DNA from: an uncultured Alphaproteobacteria bacterium
GTDB lineage: Bacteria > Pseudomonadota > Alphaproteobacteria > RF32 > CAG-239
NCBI GenBank assembly: GCA_944393215.1
Contig: CALXZL010000004.1
Coordinates: 1-64,000, forward strand
Direction of reading: 5' to 3'
DNA: 64,000 bases
Of the stretch, positions 43,842-51,681 are shown one piece after another. Positions within the stretch are counted from its first letter, which is position 1; every line of letters starts with the position of its first letter. A program made the translations under genes and the position numbers. Below the pieces are notes generated by a model that saw only the letters and a program-made list of their open reading frames with translations, searched no databases and was not told the DNA's origin.

Positions 43842-44453
43842 ATGGAAAAGAAAAGACAACAGCAAATTATGCAAACAGTAGAAAATGCCATTTATGCATG
43901 GAGAAAAAACATCAAAACCGGTGCCGATGATGACATCGAAGAAACCATTGAAATGATAACCAATACCATGGCATTCGGAATAATCATCTCTACCGGAAAA
44001 AAGAATCCTACGGCATATATCGGCACTTATCGACAATGTATGGATTTAAAGGAAAATTCGGGCGGACAAATTGGTACAATCAGCAACATCTGGTACTGGA
44101 TAGGATACGAAAATTCGGATACCATCGCCAAGATTGTCAAAAATCCGCAAAAAAATATCACCATTTCCATCTTGCCGACAGATATGGCTGATACGATTTT
44201 AAATGTCGGAGAAGCCTGCTCTATTGATATCAAATACGGCAATTCAAGCGGTGGCAGAGCCTCATATATCGGCAGCTATAAAGTATGCACATTGCTTAAA
44301 GCCAAATACAAAGGAAAAATAGGAAAATCATACAATCACTGGTATTGGATAGGCAAAGCGAGCTTTAAAGAAGTCACGAACCTATATCGAGCCTATCAAA
44401 GCCGGAGCAAACGTTTCCGCAGAAGGCGCATTGTCTTGCAAAATTATTGCTGA
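43842..44453 (+). CDS. Unknown protein with a duplicated YIG-C-WYWIG module
   Basis: A 203-residue protein of no recognised family. Two 30-residue segments, 59-88 and 142-171, align without gaps: Y-I-G-x-Y-x2-C-x2-LK-x4-G-x-IG-x3-N-x-WYWIG. The sequence before each is also alike, so the unit may be about 83 residues repeated twice. No signal peptide is present, and the C-terminus is very basic (RSKRFRRRRIVLQ), suggesting nucleic-acid or acidic-surface contact. It is flanked by terminators on both sides. Function unknown. Confidence 0.7.
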   Translation: MEKKRQQQIMQTVENAIYAWRKNIKTGADDDIEETIEMITNTMAFGIIISTGKKNPTAYIGTYRQCMDLKENSGGQIGTISNIWYWIGYENSDTIAKIVKNPQKNITISILPTDMADTILNVGEACSIDIKYGNSSGGRASYIGSYKVCTLLKAKYKGKIGKSYNHWYWIGKASFKEVTNLYRAYQSRSKRFRRRRIVLQNYC

Positions 44454-44463
44454 ATTTAAAAAC

Positions 44464-44502
44464 AAAAACAGGGATGGTTTATATAACCACCCCTGTTTTT
44501 TT
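44464..44502. terminator. Bidirectional intrinsic terminator
   Basis: AAAAACAGGG pairs with CCCTGTTTTT, with TGGTT/AACCA inside. It lies between the repeat protein gene and convergent ettA. Confidence 0.85.
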
Positions 44503-44522
44503 ATCCGCAAAATCTGTATTAG
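44500..44522 (+). repeat. 23-bp dispersed repeat, copy 2
   Basis: One mismatch from 38193-38215. It begins in the T run of the preceding terminator and lies 20 bp past the ettA stop. Confidence 0.6.
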
Positions 44523-44542
44523 ATTTCCACAGAACAAACTTG

Positions 44543-46222
44543 TTACCTCTCGAGTTTTTTATACTTCATCCGATGCGGGTTGCAGGCATCATCACCCAAG
44601 CGGCGGCGTTTGTCTTGCTCATAGTCATCAAAGTTGCCTTCGAACCATTCAACGTGTCCATCCCCTTCATAGGCAAGAATATGTGTAGCCAAACGGTCCA
44701 AAAACCAGCGGTCGTGTGAGGTAACCAATACGCAACCCGGATATGCCATAATACCTTCTTCCAGTGAGCGAAGTGTATCCACATCCAAATCATTGGTCGG
44801 CTCATCGAGCAAAATGACATTAGCACCATTTTTGAGCATTTTGGCCATATGAACGCGGTTTCTTTCACCACCGGAGAGTTGTCCGACTTTCTTTTGTTGA
44901 TCGCCGCCTTTGAAATTGAACTGTCCGACATAAGCACGAGACGGAATGGTCTTTTTGCCAAGCTCCATCATATCCAAACCGTCGGAAATTTCTTCCCATA
45001 CGGTTTTGTCCGGATTAAGTTCATCGCGTGATTGGTCAACATACCCCAAATCAACCGATTCGCCGATTCGGATTGTACCGGAATCCGGCTTTTCTTGTCC
45101 GGTAATCATGCGGAACAAAGTGGTTTTACCGGCACCGTTCGGACCGATAATGCCGACAATCGCACCTTTGGGAATTTTGAAAGAAAGATTATCAATCAAA
45201 ACCTTGTCGCCATAAGCTTTGGTAATGTTCTCGGCTTCAATCACCAAATCGCCCAAACGCTCATTCATCGGAATGTTGATGTAAGCTTGTGTGATTTTAT
45301 CTTTGGTTGCCGCATTCAACAACTCATCATAAGCCTTAATACGAGCTTTAGACTTAGCTTGACGGGCTTTCGGATTTTTTTGAATCCACTCCAGCTCGTT
45401 AGCCAAAGTTTTTTGACGGGCATTTTCTTCACGAGCCTCTTGCGCCAAACGCTTTTGCTTTTGTTCCAACCAAGAAGAATAGTTGCCCTCATAAGGAATA
45501 CCTTGTCCGCGGTCAAGTTCCAAAATCCAACCGGTAACATTATCCAAGAAATAGCGGTCGTGCGTAACCATAACCACCGTTCCCTTATATTCTTGCAAGT
45601 GTTTTTCAAGCCAAGCCACCGATTCGGCATCCAAGTGGTTGGTCGGCTCATCAAGGAGCAACATATCGGGCTTTTGCAACAGCAAACGGCATAAAGCCAC
45701 GCGGCGTTTTTCCCCACCCGAGAGTTTGGTCACATCGGCATCTGCAGGCGGACAACGCAAAGCATCCATCGCAATTTCAATCGTGCGTTCCAAATCCCAA
45801 CCGTTGCAGGCGTCAATTTTTTCTTGCAATTCGGCTTGTTCTTCGATAAGGGCATTCATCTCCTCATCACTCATCGGCTCGGCAAACTTCATTGATACTT
45901 CTTCAAAACGTTTGAGTAAATCTCTGGTTTCGCCCAAACCGTCCATAATATTTTCCATCACGTTTTTAGAAGGATCTAACTTTGGTTCTTGCTCCAAATA
46001 GCCAACCTTAACCCCTTCGGCAGCCCAAGCCTCACCGTTAAATTCTTTATCTACGCCAGCCATAATTTTCAAGAGAGTTGATTTACCGGCACCGTTTACA
46101 CCCAAAACGCCGATTTTTGCACCGGGCAAAAAGGAAAGTGTGATACCTTTGAATAATTCTTTTCCTCCGGGGAAAACTTTGGTTAAATTTTGCATTACAA
46201 AAACGTATTGATACGCAGCCAT
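44543..46222 (-). CDS. ettA: Energy-dependent translational throttle protein EttA (ABC-F)
   Basis: ABC-F protein that binds the ribosomal E site and gates early elongation by ATP state. It has two ABC domains: Walker [12 protein letters not shown] and [11 protein letters not shown], and two LSGGE signatures ([32 protein letters not shown]). The linker (P-site tRNA interaction motif) lies at about 245-310. The N-terminus [24 protein letters not shown] is the EttA start. The ATG at 46222 has GGAG. It has 559 residues and no membrane domain, so it is not a transporter. Confidence 0.96.
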   Translation of the reverse strand: MAAYQYVFVMQNLTKVFPGGKELFKGITLSFLPGAKIGVLGVNGAGKSTLLKIMAGVDKEFNGEAWAAEGVKVGYLEQEPKLDPSKNVMENIMDGLGETRDLLKRFEEVSMKFAEPMSDEEMNALIEEQAELQEKIDACNGWDLERTIEIAMDALRCPPADADVTKLSGGEKRRVALCRLLLQKPDMLLLDEPTNHLDAESVAWLEKHLQEYKGTVVMVTHDRYFLDNVTGWILELDRGQGIPYEGNYSSWLEQKQKRLAQEAREENARQKTLANELEWIQKNPKARQAKSKARIKAYDELLNAATKDKITQAYINIPMNERLGDLVIEAENITKAYGDKVLIDNLSFKIPKGAIVGIIGPNGAGKTTLFRMITGQEKPDSGTIRIGESVDLGYVDQSRDELNPDKTVWEEISDGLDMMELGKKTIPSRAYVGQFNFKGGDQQKKVGQLSGGERNRVHMAKMLKNGANVILLDEPTNDLDVDTLRSLEEGIMAYPGCVLVTSHDRWFLDRLATHILAYEGDGHVEWFEGNFDDYEQDKRRRLGDDACNPHRMKYKKLER

Positions 46223-46289
46223 AACTTTCTCCATTTAAATATTAACTTGGGGATGAGTATATAGGTTAAAACAAATTATGCAAGATTCT

Positions 46290-46928
46290 TTAATAGCGTT
46301 TACGGCGAGAAAGATGCCCTATGGAAGATTCGGGAGAAAAATTATTAACCACGGGCTGAACCGTATTTTGCGGAGCATTTTGCACACGCAAAGAACGACC
46401 TTGAGAAGCAGCAGATTGAGGAGCTGAAACCGCAGCTTGGGTTCTTCTCTGTTGAACCTTATCAACACTGCTCTGATAAACATTATTGATATTTTCTTGC
46501 AAATGAGTATCCACGGCATAAATTTTTGAGGCATCATAGGGTGTTTTGGGTGTAAAAATTTGTCCGTCGGGCATTTTAAGTGTTCCGTCTTCATAAAGCG
46601 TAATATTATAAATATCCTGATTATCAAACATCCGCAAAATTTCGCCGCAAAGATAACCGCCGTCGCGCCTTTTTGCCAAAAAAGTATCCGCTTTTGCAGA
46701 ATTAAAGGCATAGAGTCCATCTTGCAAGGCTTGAGGGTTAGGTGCTTTTGTTAAAACGATGGCGCGAGCCAACATCTCAAACTGATCATATTTGGAAGAC
46801 TGGCAAGCCAACCCCTGCCCTGCGACGATTCCTAAAGTTTTTGCTTCTTCCAAATAACTGACTTGAGCCCCCGCGCGCAAAGGCAAGGCACAGACAAACA
46901 ATAAAATACACCCCAAAAAACGAGACAT
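46290..46928 (-). CDS. Exported protein of unknown function
   Basis: A 212-residue protein with a signal peptide (MSRFLGCILLFVCALPLRAGAQ, cleavage after AGA likely). The mature N-terminal half (residues 25-110) is helical and has two Cys (GLACQSSKYDQ, GGYLCGEIL) that could form a disulfide. The C-terminal half is Gln/Ala/Ser-rich and likely unstructured, ending in SRRKRY. The ATG at 46928 follows GAGGGGG. No family was recognised. Confidence 0.6.
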   Translation of the reverse strand: MSRFLGCILLFVCALPLRAGAQVSYLEEAKTLGIVAGQGLACQSSKYDQFEMLARAIVLTKAPNPQALQDGLYAFNSAKADTFLAKRRDGGYLCGEILRMFDNQDIYNITLYEDGTLKMPDGQIFTPKTPYDASKIYAVDTHLQENINNVYQSSVDKVQQRRTQAAVSAPQSAASQGRSLRVQNAPQNTVQPVVNNFSPESSIGHLSRRKRY

Positions 46929-47030
46929 AGCCCCCTCAATCACATATTAAAAACAAAGAGAGTTTATAAAAGAAAGGAAGATAATGCAAAAGATATCTTA
47001 CATTTTTACCAAGAATCTCTAAAAATAGGG

Positions 47031-47059
47031 TTGACAAAGACATATTTTTAGCATAAGTT
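47031..47059 (+). promoter_or_regulatory. Promoter of rpmJ
   Basis: A perfect TTGACA (47031-47036) with TAAGTT at 17 bp, or CATAAG at 15 bp, about 30 bp upstream of the rpmJ start. A strong promoter is expected for a ribosomal protein gene. Confidence 0.5.
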
Positions 47060-47089
47060 TCGGGCAACTGTTTATGAAAAGGAAGAAAA

Positions 47090-47215
47090 ATGAAAGTTTA
47101 CAGCTCATTAAAAACTAAAAAAATACGTGATAAGAACTGCAAGATTGTTCGTCGTAAAGGTCGCGTATATGTCATCAATAAAAAGAATCCTAAACTCAAA
47201 GCTCGTCAAGGATAA
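47090..47215 (+). CDS. rpmJ: 50S ribosomal protein L36
   Basis: A 41-residue basic protein, [17 protein letters not shown] to the end [11 protein letters not shown], typical of the zinc-free alphaproteobacterial L36: only one Cys (Cys17) remains of the four-ligand zinc ribbon. The ribosome-binding site is AAGGAAG. A promoter lies upstream and a terminator downstream, making a single-gene unit. Confidence 0.95.
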   Translation: MKVYSSLKTKKIRDKNCKIVRRKGRVYVINKKNPKLKARQG

Positions 47216-47246
47216 GTTTATTGGATAAGATTTTAGTTAAAGATTA

Positions 47247-47277
47247 AAGTTCGCAGGATTAAAGCGAACTTTTTTTT
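47247..47277 (+). terminator. Intrinsic terminator of rpmJ
   Basis: AAGTTCGC pairs with GCGAACTT around a 9-nt loop, followed by a run of Ts. Confidence 0.85.
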
Positions 47278-47353
47278 ATACAATTAACGCTTGCCAAAAA
47301 AAATATATTATCCTAAAATTAACAGACACTTTCCCATAAATTAAGGAGGCAAA

Positions 47354-47914
47354 ATGTGGGATTGGTCCATCAAATCGGAAGGTAGACAAATACCCTTAAA
47401 AAAAGAGCAAGTTAATTCCTATGACCATGGTTTTGACATCAGTTTGTATGAAGACGCCTCTGAAATAAATTTATCCGCAGAACAAATCAAACAAAACGTC
47501 ATCAAACTGCTACATATATATAAATTAGACAACATGCAGCTCAAAGAACAAGCCTATGCCCCCAAAACCTGGGAAGAGATGCATAATATTTTTACGGAAT
47601 ATCAAAGGAAACGTTCGGCGTTTTTAAAAATGGCAGGCTACAGTTCTCCGTCAGAACTAGAAAAGATGGGCTTATCGCCGCAAGATATTAATCTGCTAAA
47701 AAAAGGAATTGCCCCCGAAAATTTCAATACGCATCTTAAGATTCCTTTTGATTTCGGCGGAAAAAATGACTTTGAAAATTTTAGTTTGATAAAAACCCAC
47801 CATGTTCACTCCAATATCCACCGCATAATAGACTATCAAATTGCCAATGGATTTTTGCTTAAAGAAAAATTTATATATCTCCCCTATTTTGAAGGGAGAT
47901 TTTACCATGCTTAA
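47354..47914 (+). CDS. Predicted HNH/EndoVII-type nuclease toxin
   Basis: A 186-residue protein. The last 70 residues read like the C-terminal nuclease of polymorphic toxins: HLKIPFDFGGKNDFENF then a His cluster. The expected ligands are His127, Asn142, His152 and His156, following the pattern H-x-x-I-P-x(3)-GG-x-ND-x-x-N...H-x3-H. The first 120 residues are helical and unknown; there is no signal peptide, PAAR, VgrG, LXG, RHS or CDI domain. AAGGAGG precedes the ATG. It overlaps the next, immunity-like gene by 8 bp. Nuclease activity is inferred from the motif and partner. Confidence 0.65.
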   Translation: MWDWSIKSEGRQIPLKKEQVNSYDHGFDISLYEDASEINLSAEQIKQNVIKLLHIYKLDNMQLKEQAYAPKTWEEMHNIFTEYQRKRSAFLKMAGYSSPSELEKMGLSPQDINLLKKGIAPENFNTHLKIPFDFGGKNDFENFSLIKTHHVHSNIHRIIDYQIANGFLLKEKFIYLPYFEGRFYHA

Positions 47915-48386
47915 ACAATATGAACTATTAAAAAAATTTCCCGAATGCATTACCTTCACACCCTGTCCGGAAAATGAAATATCCAAAGTCAGTACTTTGC
48001 TTTCCGCCAGCGGATTTTGCGCCCTTCCCGAAGAATATAAAACTTTTTTAAGATTATCTGACGGGCTTTCATACAATGGGTTAGAATTTTTTGGCATACA
48101 AAGTCACAACCGCAGCGCCAAAAAATATACTTTTCCGGATATTGCCGCTTCTACTTTTCATTACAAAGGCTATGCCTTTTTTCGCCGCAAATTAGTCTTG
48201 GGAAGAATATCCGAAGCATTAATTTGTTATGATAAATTGTCTAATGATTATATTATTGTAGACAGGGTGAGTCTACGTCCGTTAAACGGCAGTAAAACTT
48301 TAACAGATTTATTCAAAATTTTCTTAGATATTTTCTCACTTTCCGAAAACAACAAAGATATTGACAAATCTGACGATTCTCAATAA
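47907..48386 (+). CDS. SMI1/KNR4 (SUKH)-type immunity protein
   Basis: A 159-residue protein. The core LPEEYKTFLRLSDGLSYNGL followed by FFGIQS is the SMI1/KNR4 hallmark, and ICYDKLSNDYIIVDR with a later LF-x-IF end completes the fold. Members are common immunity proteins beside nuclease toxins. The ATG at 47907 has an AGGGAG site and lies inside the end of the toxin gene (8-bp overlap), so both are made together. The C-terminus is acidic (SLSENNKDIDKSDDSQ), which suits binding a basic nuclease. Confidence 0.75.
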   Translation: MLKQYELLKKFPECITFTPCPENEISKVSTLLSASGFCALPEEYKTFLRLSDGLSYNGLEFFGIQSHNRSAKKYTFPDIAASTFHYKGYAFFRRKLVLGRISEALICYDKLSNDYIIVDRVSLRPLNGSKTLTDLFKIFLDIFSLSENNKDIDKSDDSQ

Positions 48387-48462
48387 TAAAAAAAAGAATT
48401 CGTCTTATTAAAACAATAATTATAACAAAGTCCGCAAAGTAAAGTATGCGGCAGATATCATT

Positions 48463-48891
48463 ATGGAAAAAGAATTTTGGAAAAAGAAAAAACTTTACGA
48501 ATTGAGCAAAGAAGAATGGGAAGCTCTGTGTGACCGATGTGGAAAATGTTGCTTAATTAAGCATAATTTTTTAGGCAAAACCGTTTTTACCAACTTTCAT
48601 TGCCGACATTTAAACATCGCCACATGCCAATGCATGATATATGAACAACGGTTAAAAGGCAATGAGTGTGTAGAAGTTAACTTAAAAATGATTGCAACAC
48701 AAGCATATCTGCTTCCGGAAAGCTGTGCTTATAAACGTTTGTATCAAGGCTTAGATTTACCGTCATGGCATCCATTGATTAGCGGAACATATCAAAGTGT
48801 GATAGACAGCAAAAATTCGGTTAAATGCATACACCCCATTTCGGAAGAGTTTTCATCATTTGTCAAACCCAAGATATCGGAAATAGTTTAA
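48463..48891 (+). CDS. YcgN/YkgJ-family cysteine-cluster protein
   Basis: A 142-residue UPF0260-type protein. It shows the cluster CDRCGKCCLIKH (C-x2-C-x2-CC), then FHCRHL, TCQCMIYEQR and NECVEV, all expected to bind iron-sulfur or zinc. LPESCAYKRLYQGLDLPSWHPLISG is the family's C-terminal hallmark. Its function is not established. It stands alone before the tRNA-His repeat patch, with no strong ribosome-binding site. Confidence 0.9.
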   Translation: MEKEFWKKKKLYELSKEEWEALCDRCGKCCLIKHNFLGKTVFTNFHCRHLNIATCQCMIYEQRLKGNECVEVNLKMIATQAYLLPESCAYKRLYQGLDLPSWHPLISGTYQSVIDSKNSVKCIHPISEEFSSFVKPKISEIV

Positions 48892-48916
48892 GCACATCCG
48901 ATATTTTTATTTACAC

Positions 48917-48950
48917 ATAGATATCCCCGGGTAAACCCGGGGATATCTAT
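48917..48950. repeat. 16-bp perfect inverted repeat
   Basis: ATAGATATCCCCGGGT and ACCCGGGGATATCTAT with a 2-nt loop. There is no T run, so it is not a typical terminator. It ends exactly at the first base of the 159-bp direct repeat, as if marking its boundary. Confidence 0.75.
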
Positions 48951-49108
48951 TACAAATCAAGTGACCGCAGCGAGTTAGTGATTTTTTTTCTAAAAAAGCA
49001 CTTACGAGCCAGACGAACCTTGGTTCGAGCCTCATTGGCTTAAACGACCTATAAAAAAAGCACCTCATTCGAAGTGCTTTATCTTAATCTGGGGCGAACG
49101 ATGAGGCT
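48950..49108. repeat. 159-bp direct repeat, copy 1
   Basis: Identical to 49200-49358 except at 49069 (T instead of C). It ends (minus-strand sense: begins) with 18 bp of the tRNA-His 3' end, which lacks the rest of a tRNA. Confidence 0.9.
49052..49082 (-). terminator. Terminator in repeat copy 1
   Basis: AAAGCAC...GTGCTTT hairpin with seven Ts on the minus strand, just after the duplicated tRNA-His end. Confidence 0.7.
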
Positions 49109-49157
49109 GGAGGAAGGAAAATTTTCCGGGGGAAAATTTTATGACGACAGGCGCAGA

Positions 49158-49264
49158 TTTGTTAGCTTTGAGAAAAGCGACAGCGCCTTCGATAAAGCGT
49201 TACAAATCAAGTGACCGCAGCGAGTTAGTGATTTTTTTTCTAAAAAAGCACTTACGAGCCAGAC
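49158..49264 (+). repeat. 107-nt element shared with the tRNA-Leu locus, copy 2
   Basis: Blocks TTTGTTA (49158), AAGCGACAGC (49175), GACCGCAGCGAGTTAGT (49213) and ACTTACGAGCCAGAC (49250) match 11692-11798 in order and spacing. The hairpin between the last two has the same AGT/ACT base but a different stem (AGTG-TTTTTT/AAAAAA-CACT). Its right half also occurs in copy 1 of the 159-bp repeat. Confidence 0.6.
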
Positions 49265-49358
49265 GAACCTTGGTTCGAGCCTCATTGGCTTAAACGACCT
49301 ATAAAAAAAGCACCTCATCCGAAGTGCTTTATCTTAATCTGGGGCGAACGATGAGGCT
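49200..49358. repeat. 159-bp direct repeat, copy 2
   Basis: Second copy of 48950-49108. Its right end is inside the genuine tRNA-His gene (49340-49358), which shows that the tRNA end was part of the duplicated unit. Confidence 0.9.
49302..49332 (-). terminator. Intrinsic terminator of tRNA-His
   Basis: AAAGCAC pairs with GTGCTTT around a 10-nt loop, followed on the minus strand by a T run; 8 bp after the CCA. Confidence 0.8.
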
Positions 49359-49416
49359 CGAACTCACGACAACCGGTACCACAAACCGGGGCTCTACCAA
49401 CTGAGCTACGTTCGCC
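49340..49416 (-). tRNA. tRNA-His (anticodon GTG)
   Basis: Acceptor stem GCGAACG/CGTTCGC with the extra 5' G(-1) opposite C73, the identity mark of tRNA-His. The D stem is GCTC/GAGC and the anticodon stem CCGGT/ACCGG with loop TTGTGGT, giving GTG. The T arm is GTGAG-TTCGAGC-CTCAT, with CCA encoded. The 3' 19 bp are part of the 159-bp direct repeat. Confidence 0.96.
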
Positions 49417-49573
49417 ATTTGCTATCGAGCTAGATTTTTACAAATAAACAAACATAAAGTCAAGTAAAAAAATTTTCATCAACGAATAAAAAAATTAAGA
49501 ATTTATTTTCCTTTTAAGCGTAAATTTAAAGGTAAAGATATTTTCAGAGAAAATCTAACAGGATAAAAAAACA

Positions 49574-50770
49574 ATGACCATGGTTAAATCCATATTTTGT
49601 ACACTGCTTTGCACCATATTATCAAGCTTTCTGCTTTCAGCCGAAGCCCAAGCATCCGTATCATCCATTATGATAGATGCACAAAGCGGTGAGATTTTGT
49701 CTGAAAATAATGCCGATGAATTACGTTATCCGGCATCATTAACCAAATTAATGACCTTATACATCACATTTGACGCGCTGGAAAAAGGCATCATCAAATG
49801 GGAAGACAAATTTCCGGTATCACGCCGTGCAGCAAATATGTCTCCATCAAAAATCGGTGTCAGAAAAGGAGAAAAAATCAAAGTCGGAGATGCCGTCATG
49901 GCATTAATTGTCAAATCGGCAAACGATTGTGCGGTTGTTTTGGCAGAAGGATTGGGATATTCGGAAGAAAATTTTGCCAAGGCCATGACCAAAGTGGCAC
50001 ATGAGTTAGGGATGAAAAACACCACATTTTACAATGCTTCCGGCTTACCAAACAAGAAACAAAAAACCACGGCTCGAGACATGGCGCTTTTAGGAGCGGC
50101 ATTATATCATCACTTTACGCAATATTATAAATTATTTGCGACCAAAAAATTCACCTACAAAGGAAGAACGGTATACACACACAATCATTTGTTAAAAAAC
50201 TTTGCCGGAGCCGACGGCATGAAGACAGGTTTTACCAACGCAGCCGGATATAATATCGTAACATCTGCCGAAAGAAATGGGCATCGCGTAATTGCAGTTA
50301 CCATGGGACATCGTATGTTAAAGCAAAGAGATAAAAAAGTGGCATCCATGATGGAAAGTGGTTTACAAAAATTAGCCTTAAACAGTTATGATTCGGAAGA
50401 CGCAATTCTTGCCAACGTATCTAAAGATATCAACCGAGAAGTACACGAAGAGATTGCCTCCAACAGCCTCTCTGCACCACAAAGCAACGATATAGAAGCA
50501 TGGGGAATTCAGGTCGGAGCATTTTCCAATTATGCCAAAGCCAGAAATTATGCCATGGACATCAGAGATGAACTCGTCAAAAAAGCCGATGACAAAATAA
50601 TAGATATAGAACCCTACCAAACCGGATCGGCAATAGTATACCGTTCCAAGATAATGGGCTTTGATAAAAAAGAAGCCAAAAACATATGTAGCCGCTTGCA
50701 AAAATCAAACAAATCATGCATAGTTATAGTAGCAACTAAGTCCGAACTCACCCTAGCAAACAGATTCTGA
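49574..50770 (+). CDS. dacA: D-alanyl-D-alanine carboxypeptidase with SPOR domain
   Basis: Penicillin-binding S11 peptidase that trims the terminal D-Ala of peptidoglycan pentapeptides. A signal peptide covers about 1-27 (SSFLLSAEAQAS). Active-site motifs are Ser55-x2-Lys58 (SLTK), Ser115-Ala-Asn (SAN) and Lys217-Thr-Gly (KTG). The PBP5-like C-terminal domain is replaced by a SPOR domain (about 315-390, WGIQVGAFSNYAKARNYA), which binds denuded glycans at the division site. Its stop overlaps the mipZ start (TGATG), coupling wall remodelling to a division regulator. Confidence 0.93.
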   Translation: MTMVKSIFCTLLCTILSSFLLSAEAQASVSSIMIDAQSGEILSENNADELRYPASLTKLMTLYITFDALEKGIIKWEDKFPVSRRAANMSPSKIGVRKGEKIKVGDAVMALIVKSANDCAVVLAEGLGYSEENFAKAMTKVAHELGMKNTTFYNASGLPNKKQKTTARDMALLGAALYHHFTQYYKLFATKKFTYKGRTVYTHNHLLKNFAGADGMKTGFTNAAGYNIVTSAERNGHRVIAVTMGHRMLKQRDKKVASMMESGLQKLALNSYDSEDAILANVSKDINREVHEEIASNSLSAPQSNDIEAWGIQVGAFSNYAKARNYAMDIRDELVKKADDKIIDIEPYQTGSAIVYRSKIMGFDKKEAKNICSRLQKSNKSCIVIVATKSELTLANRF

Positions 50771-51579
50771 TGACAAACGAAACAGAAAACAAAAAAGCCC
50801 ATATCATTGTTGTAAGCAACGAAAAAGGCGGAACCGGAAAGTCAACCATATCGATGCACTTGGCAATACGCTTAATGCAAGATGGTTTTTCGGTAGCGAC
50901 CTTTGATTTAGACGGCAGACAAGGCAGTTTATCAAAATATATAGAAAATCGCCGCCGCTATTGTGAAACGCAACACATCAATTTACCGATTCCCGAACAT
51001 ACCAGAGTATATCCGGAGGAAAATCCGTATCTTTATGCTCAGGCACGAGATTCTTTGGCATCTCAAATTATTCAAAAGAAAAACCATGTCGATGCCATCA
51101 TCATTGACACCCCCGGCACCAAAAATTATTTATTTGAAGAAGCGCATAAATATGCCGATACGGTCATCACCCCGATATCTGACAGTTTGGTAGATTTAAA
51201 CGTTATCGCCGATATCGATTATCAAACCGATAGGATATTAAAGCCGGGGCACTATTCAAACTTTATCTGGGATGTCAAAAAATATTTAGCATCACAAGGA
51301 AAACCCTATCTGAACTGGATTGTAACCGGCAACAAATTATCAAGCTTCAATTCCAAAAACAAAACAGCCGTTTTTGGACATCTGGAGCGCTTGTCCAAAA
51401 TATATGGATTTCGGTTATTTTCAGGCTTTAAAGATCGCGTCATATACAAAGAACTTTTCCTGGAAGGTTTAACGGTTTTAGATATGAACGATGAAGCCTT
51501 AAAAATGAAAATGACAATATCACACATAGCCGCCAAAAGAGAAATAAACGCCTTAGCGGAATTTATCTCGCCCGAATAG
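50770..51579 (+). CDS. mipZ: Cell-division-site regulator MipZ (ParA/MinD-type ATPase)
   Basis: Alphaproteobacterial ATPase that forms a gradient from ParB at the poles and inhibits FtsZ, placing the septum at mid-cell. The deviant Walker A is NEKGGTGKST, with DLDGRQGSLSKYIENRR after it, where MipZ has DLDxRQ...FxENR. IIDTPG is Walker B. The C-terminal FRLFSGFKDRVIYKELFLEGLTVLD is a close match to MipZ and separates it from ParA and MinD. It has 269 residues and overlaps dacA by 1 bp. ParB is not in the window. Confidence 0.92.
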   Translation: MTNETENKKAHIIVVSNEKGGTGKSTISMHLAIRLMQDGFSVATFDLDGRQGSLSKYIENRRRYCETQHINLPIPEHTRVYPEENPYLYAQARDSLASQIIQKKNHVDAIIIDTPGTKNYLFEEAHKYADTVITPISDSLVDLNVIADIDYQTDRILKPGHYSNFIWDVKKYLASQGKPYLNWIVTGNKLSSFNSKNKTAVFGHLERLSKIYGFRLFSGFKDRVIYKELFLEGLTVLDMNDEALKMKMTISHIAAKREINALAEFISPE

Positions 51580-51681
51580 AATATCTCCTGCAGACTCGGT
51601 AGATAAGTATAATGAACACTTGTGTTTAACAGACAACGTGTTATCTTGTATGATATAAAAAAAACCGCAATGGAGAATATT

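Larger units (their letters stand above)
48892..49339. other. Tandem-repeat patch downstream of tRNA-His, without genes
   Basis: About 450 bp with no gene. Contents: a 16-bp perfect hairpin (48917-48950), a 159-bp direct repeat twice at a 250-bp period, a duplicate tRNA-His 3' end, a terminator in each copy and 91 bp of unique DNA between copies that includes the AAAATTTTCC/GGAAAATTTT hairpin. Reading frames here are short and lack start signals. Confidence 0.6.

Noticed and set aside
44431..44719. Two short plus-strand frames over the end of ettA
   Set aside because: They are antisense to conserved ettA sequence and have no ribosome-binding site.
48917..48950. Strong intrinsic terminator after the cysteine-cluster gene
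   Set aside because: The stem is perfect, but the loop is only 2 nt and no T run follows on either strand, so it was recorded as an inverted repeat.
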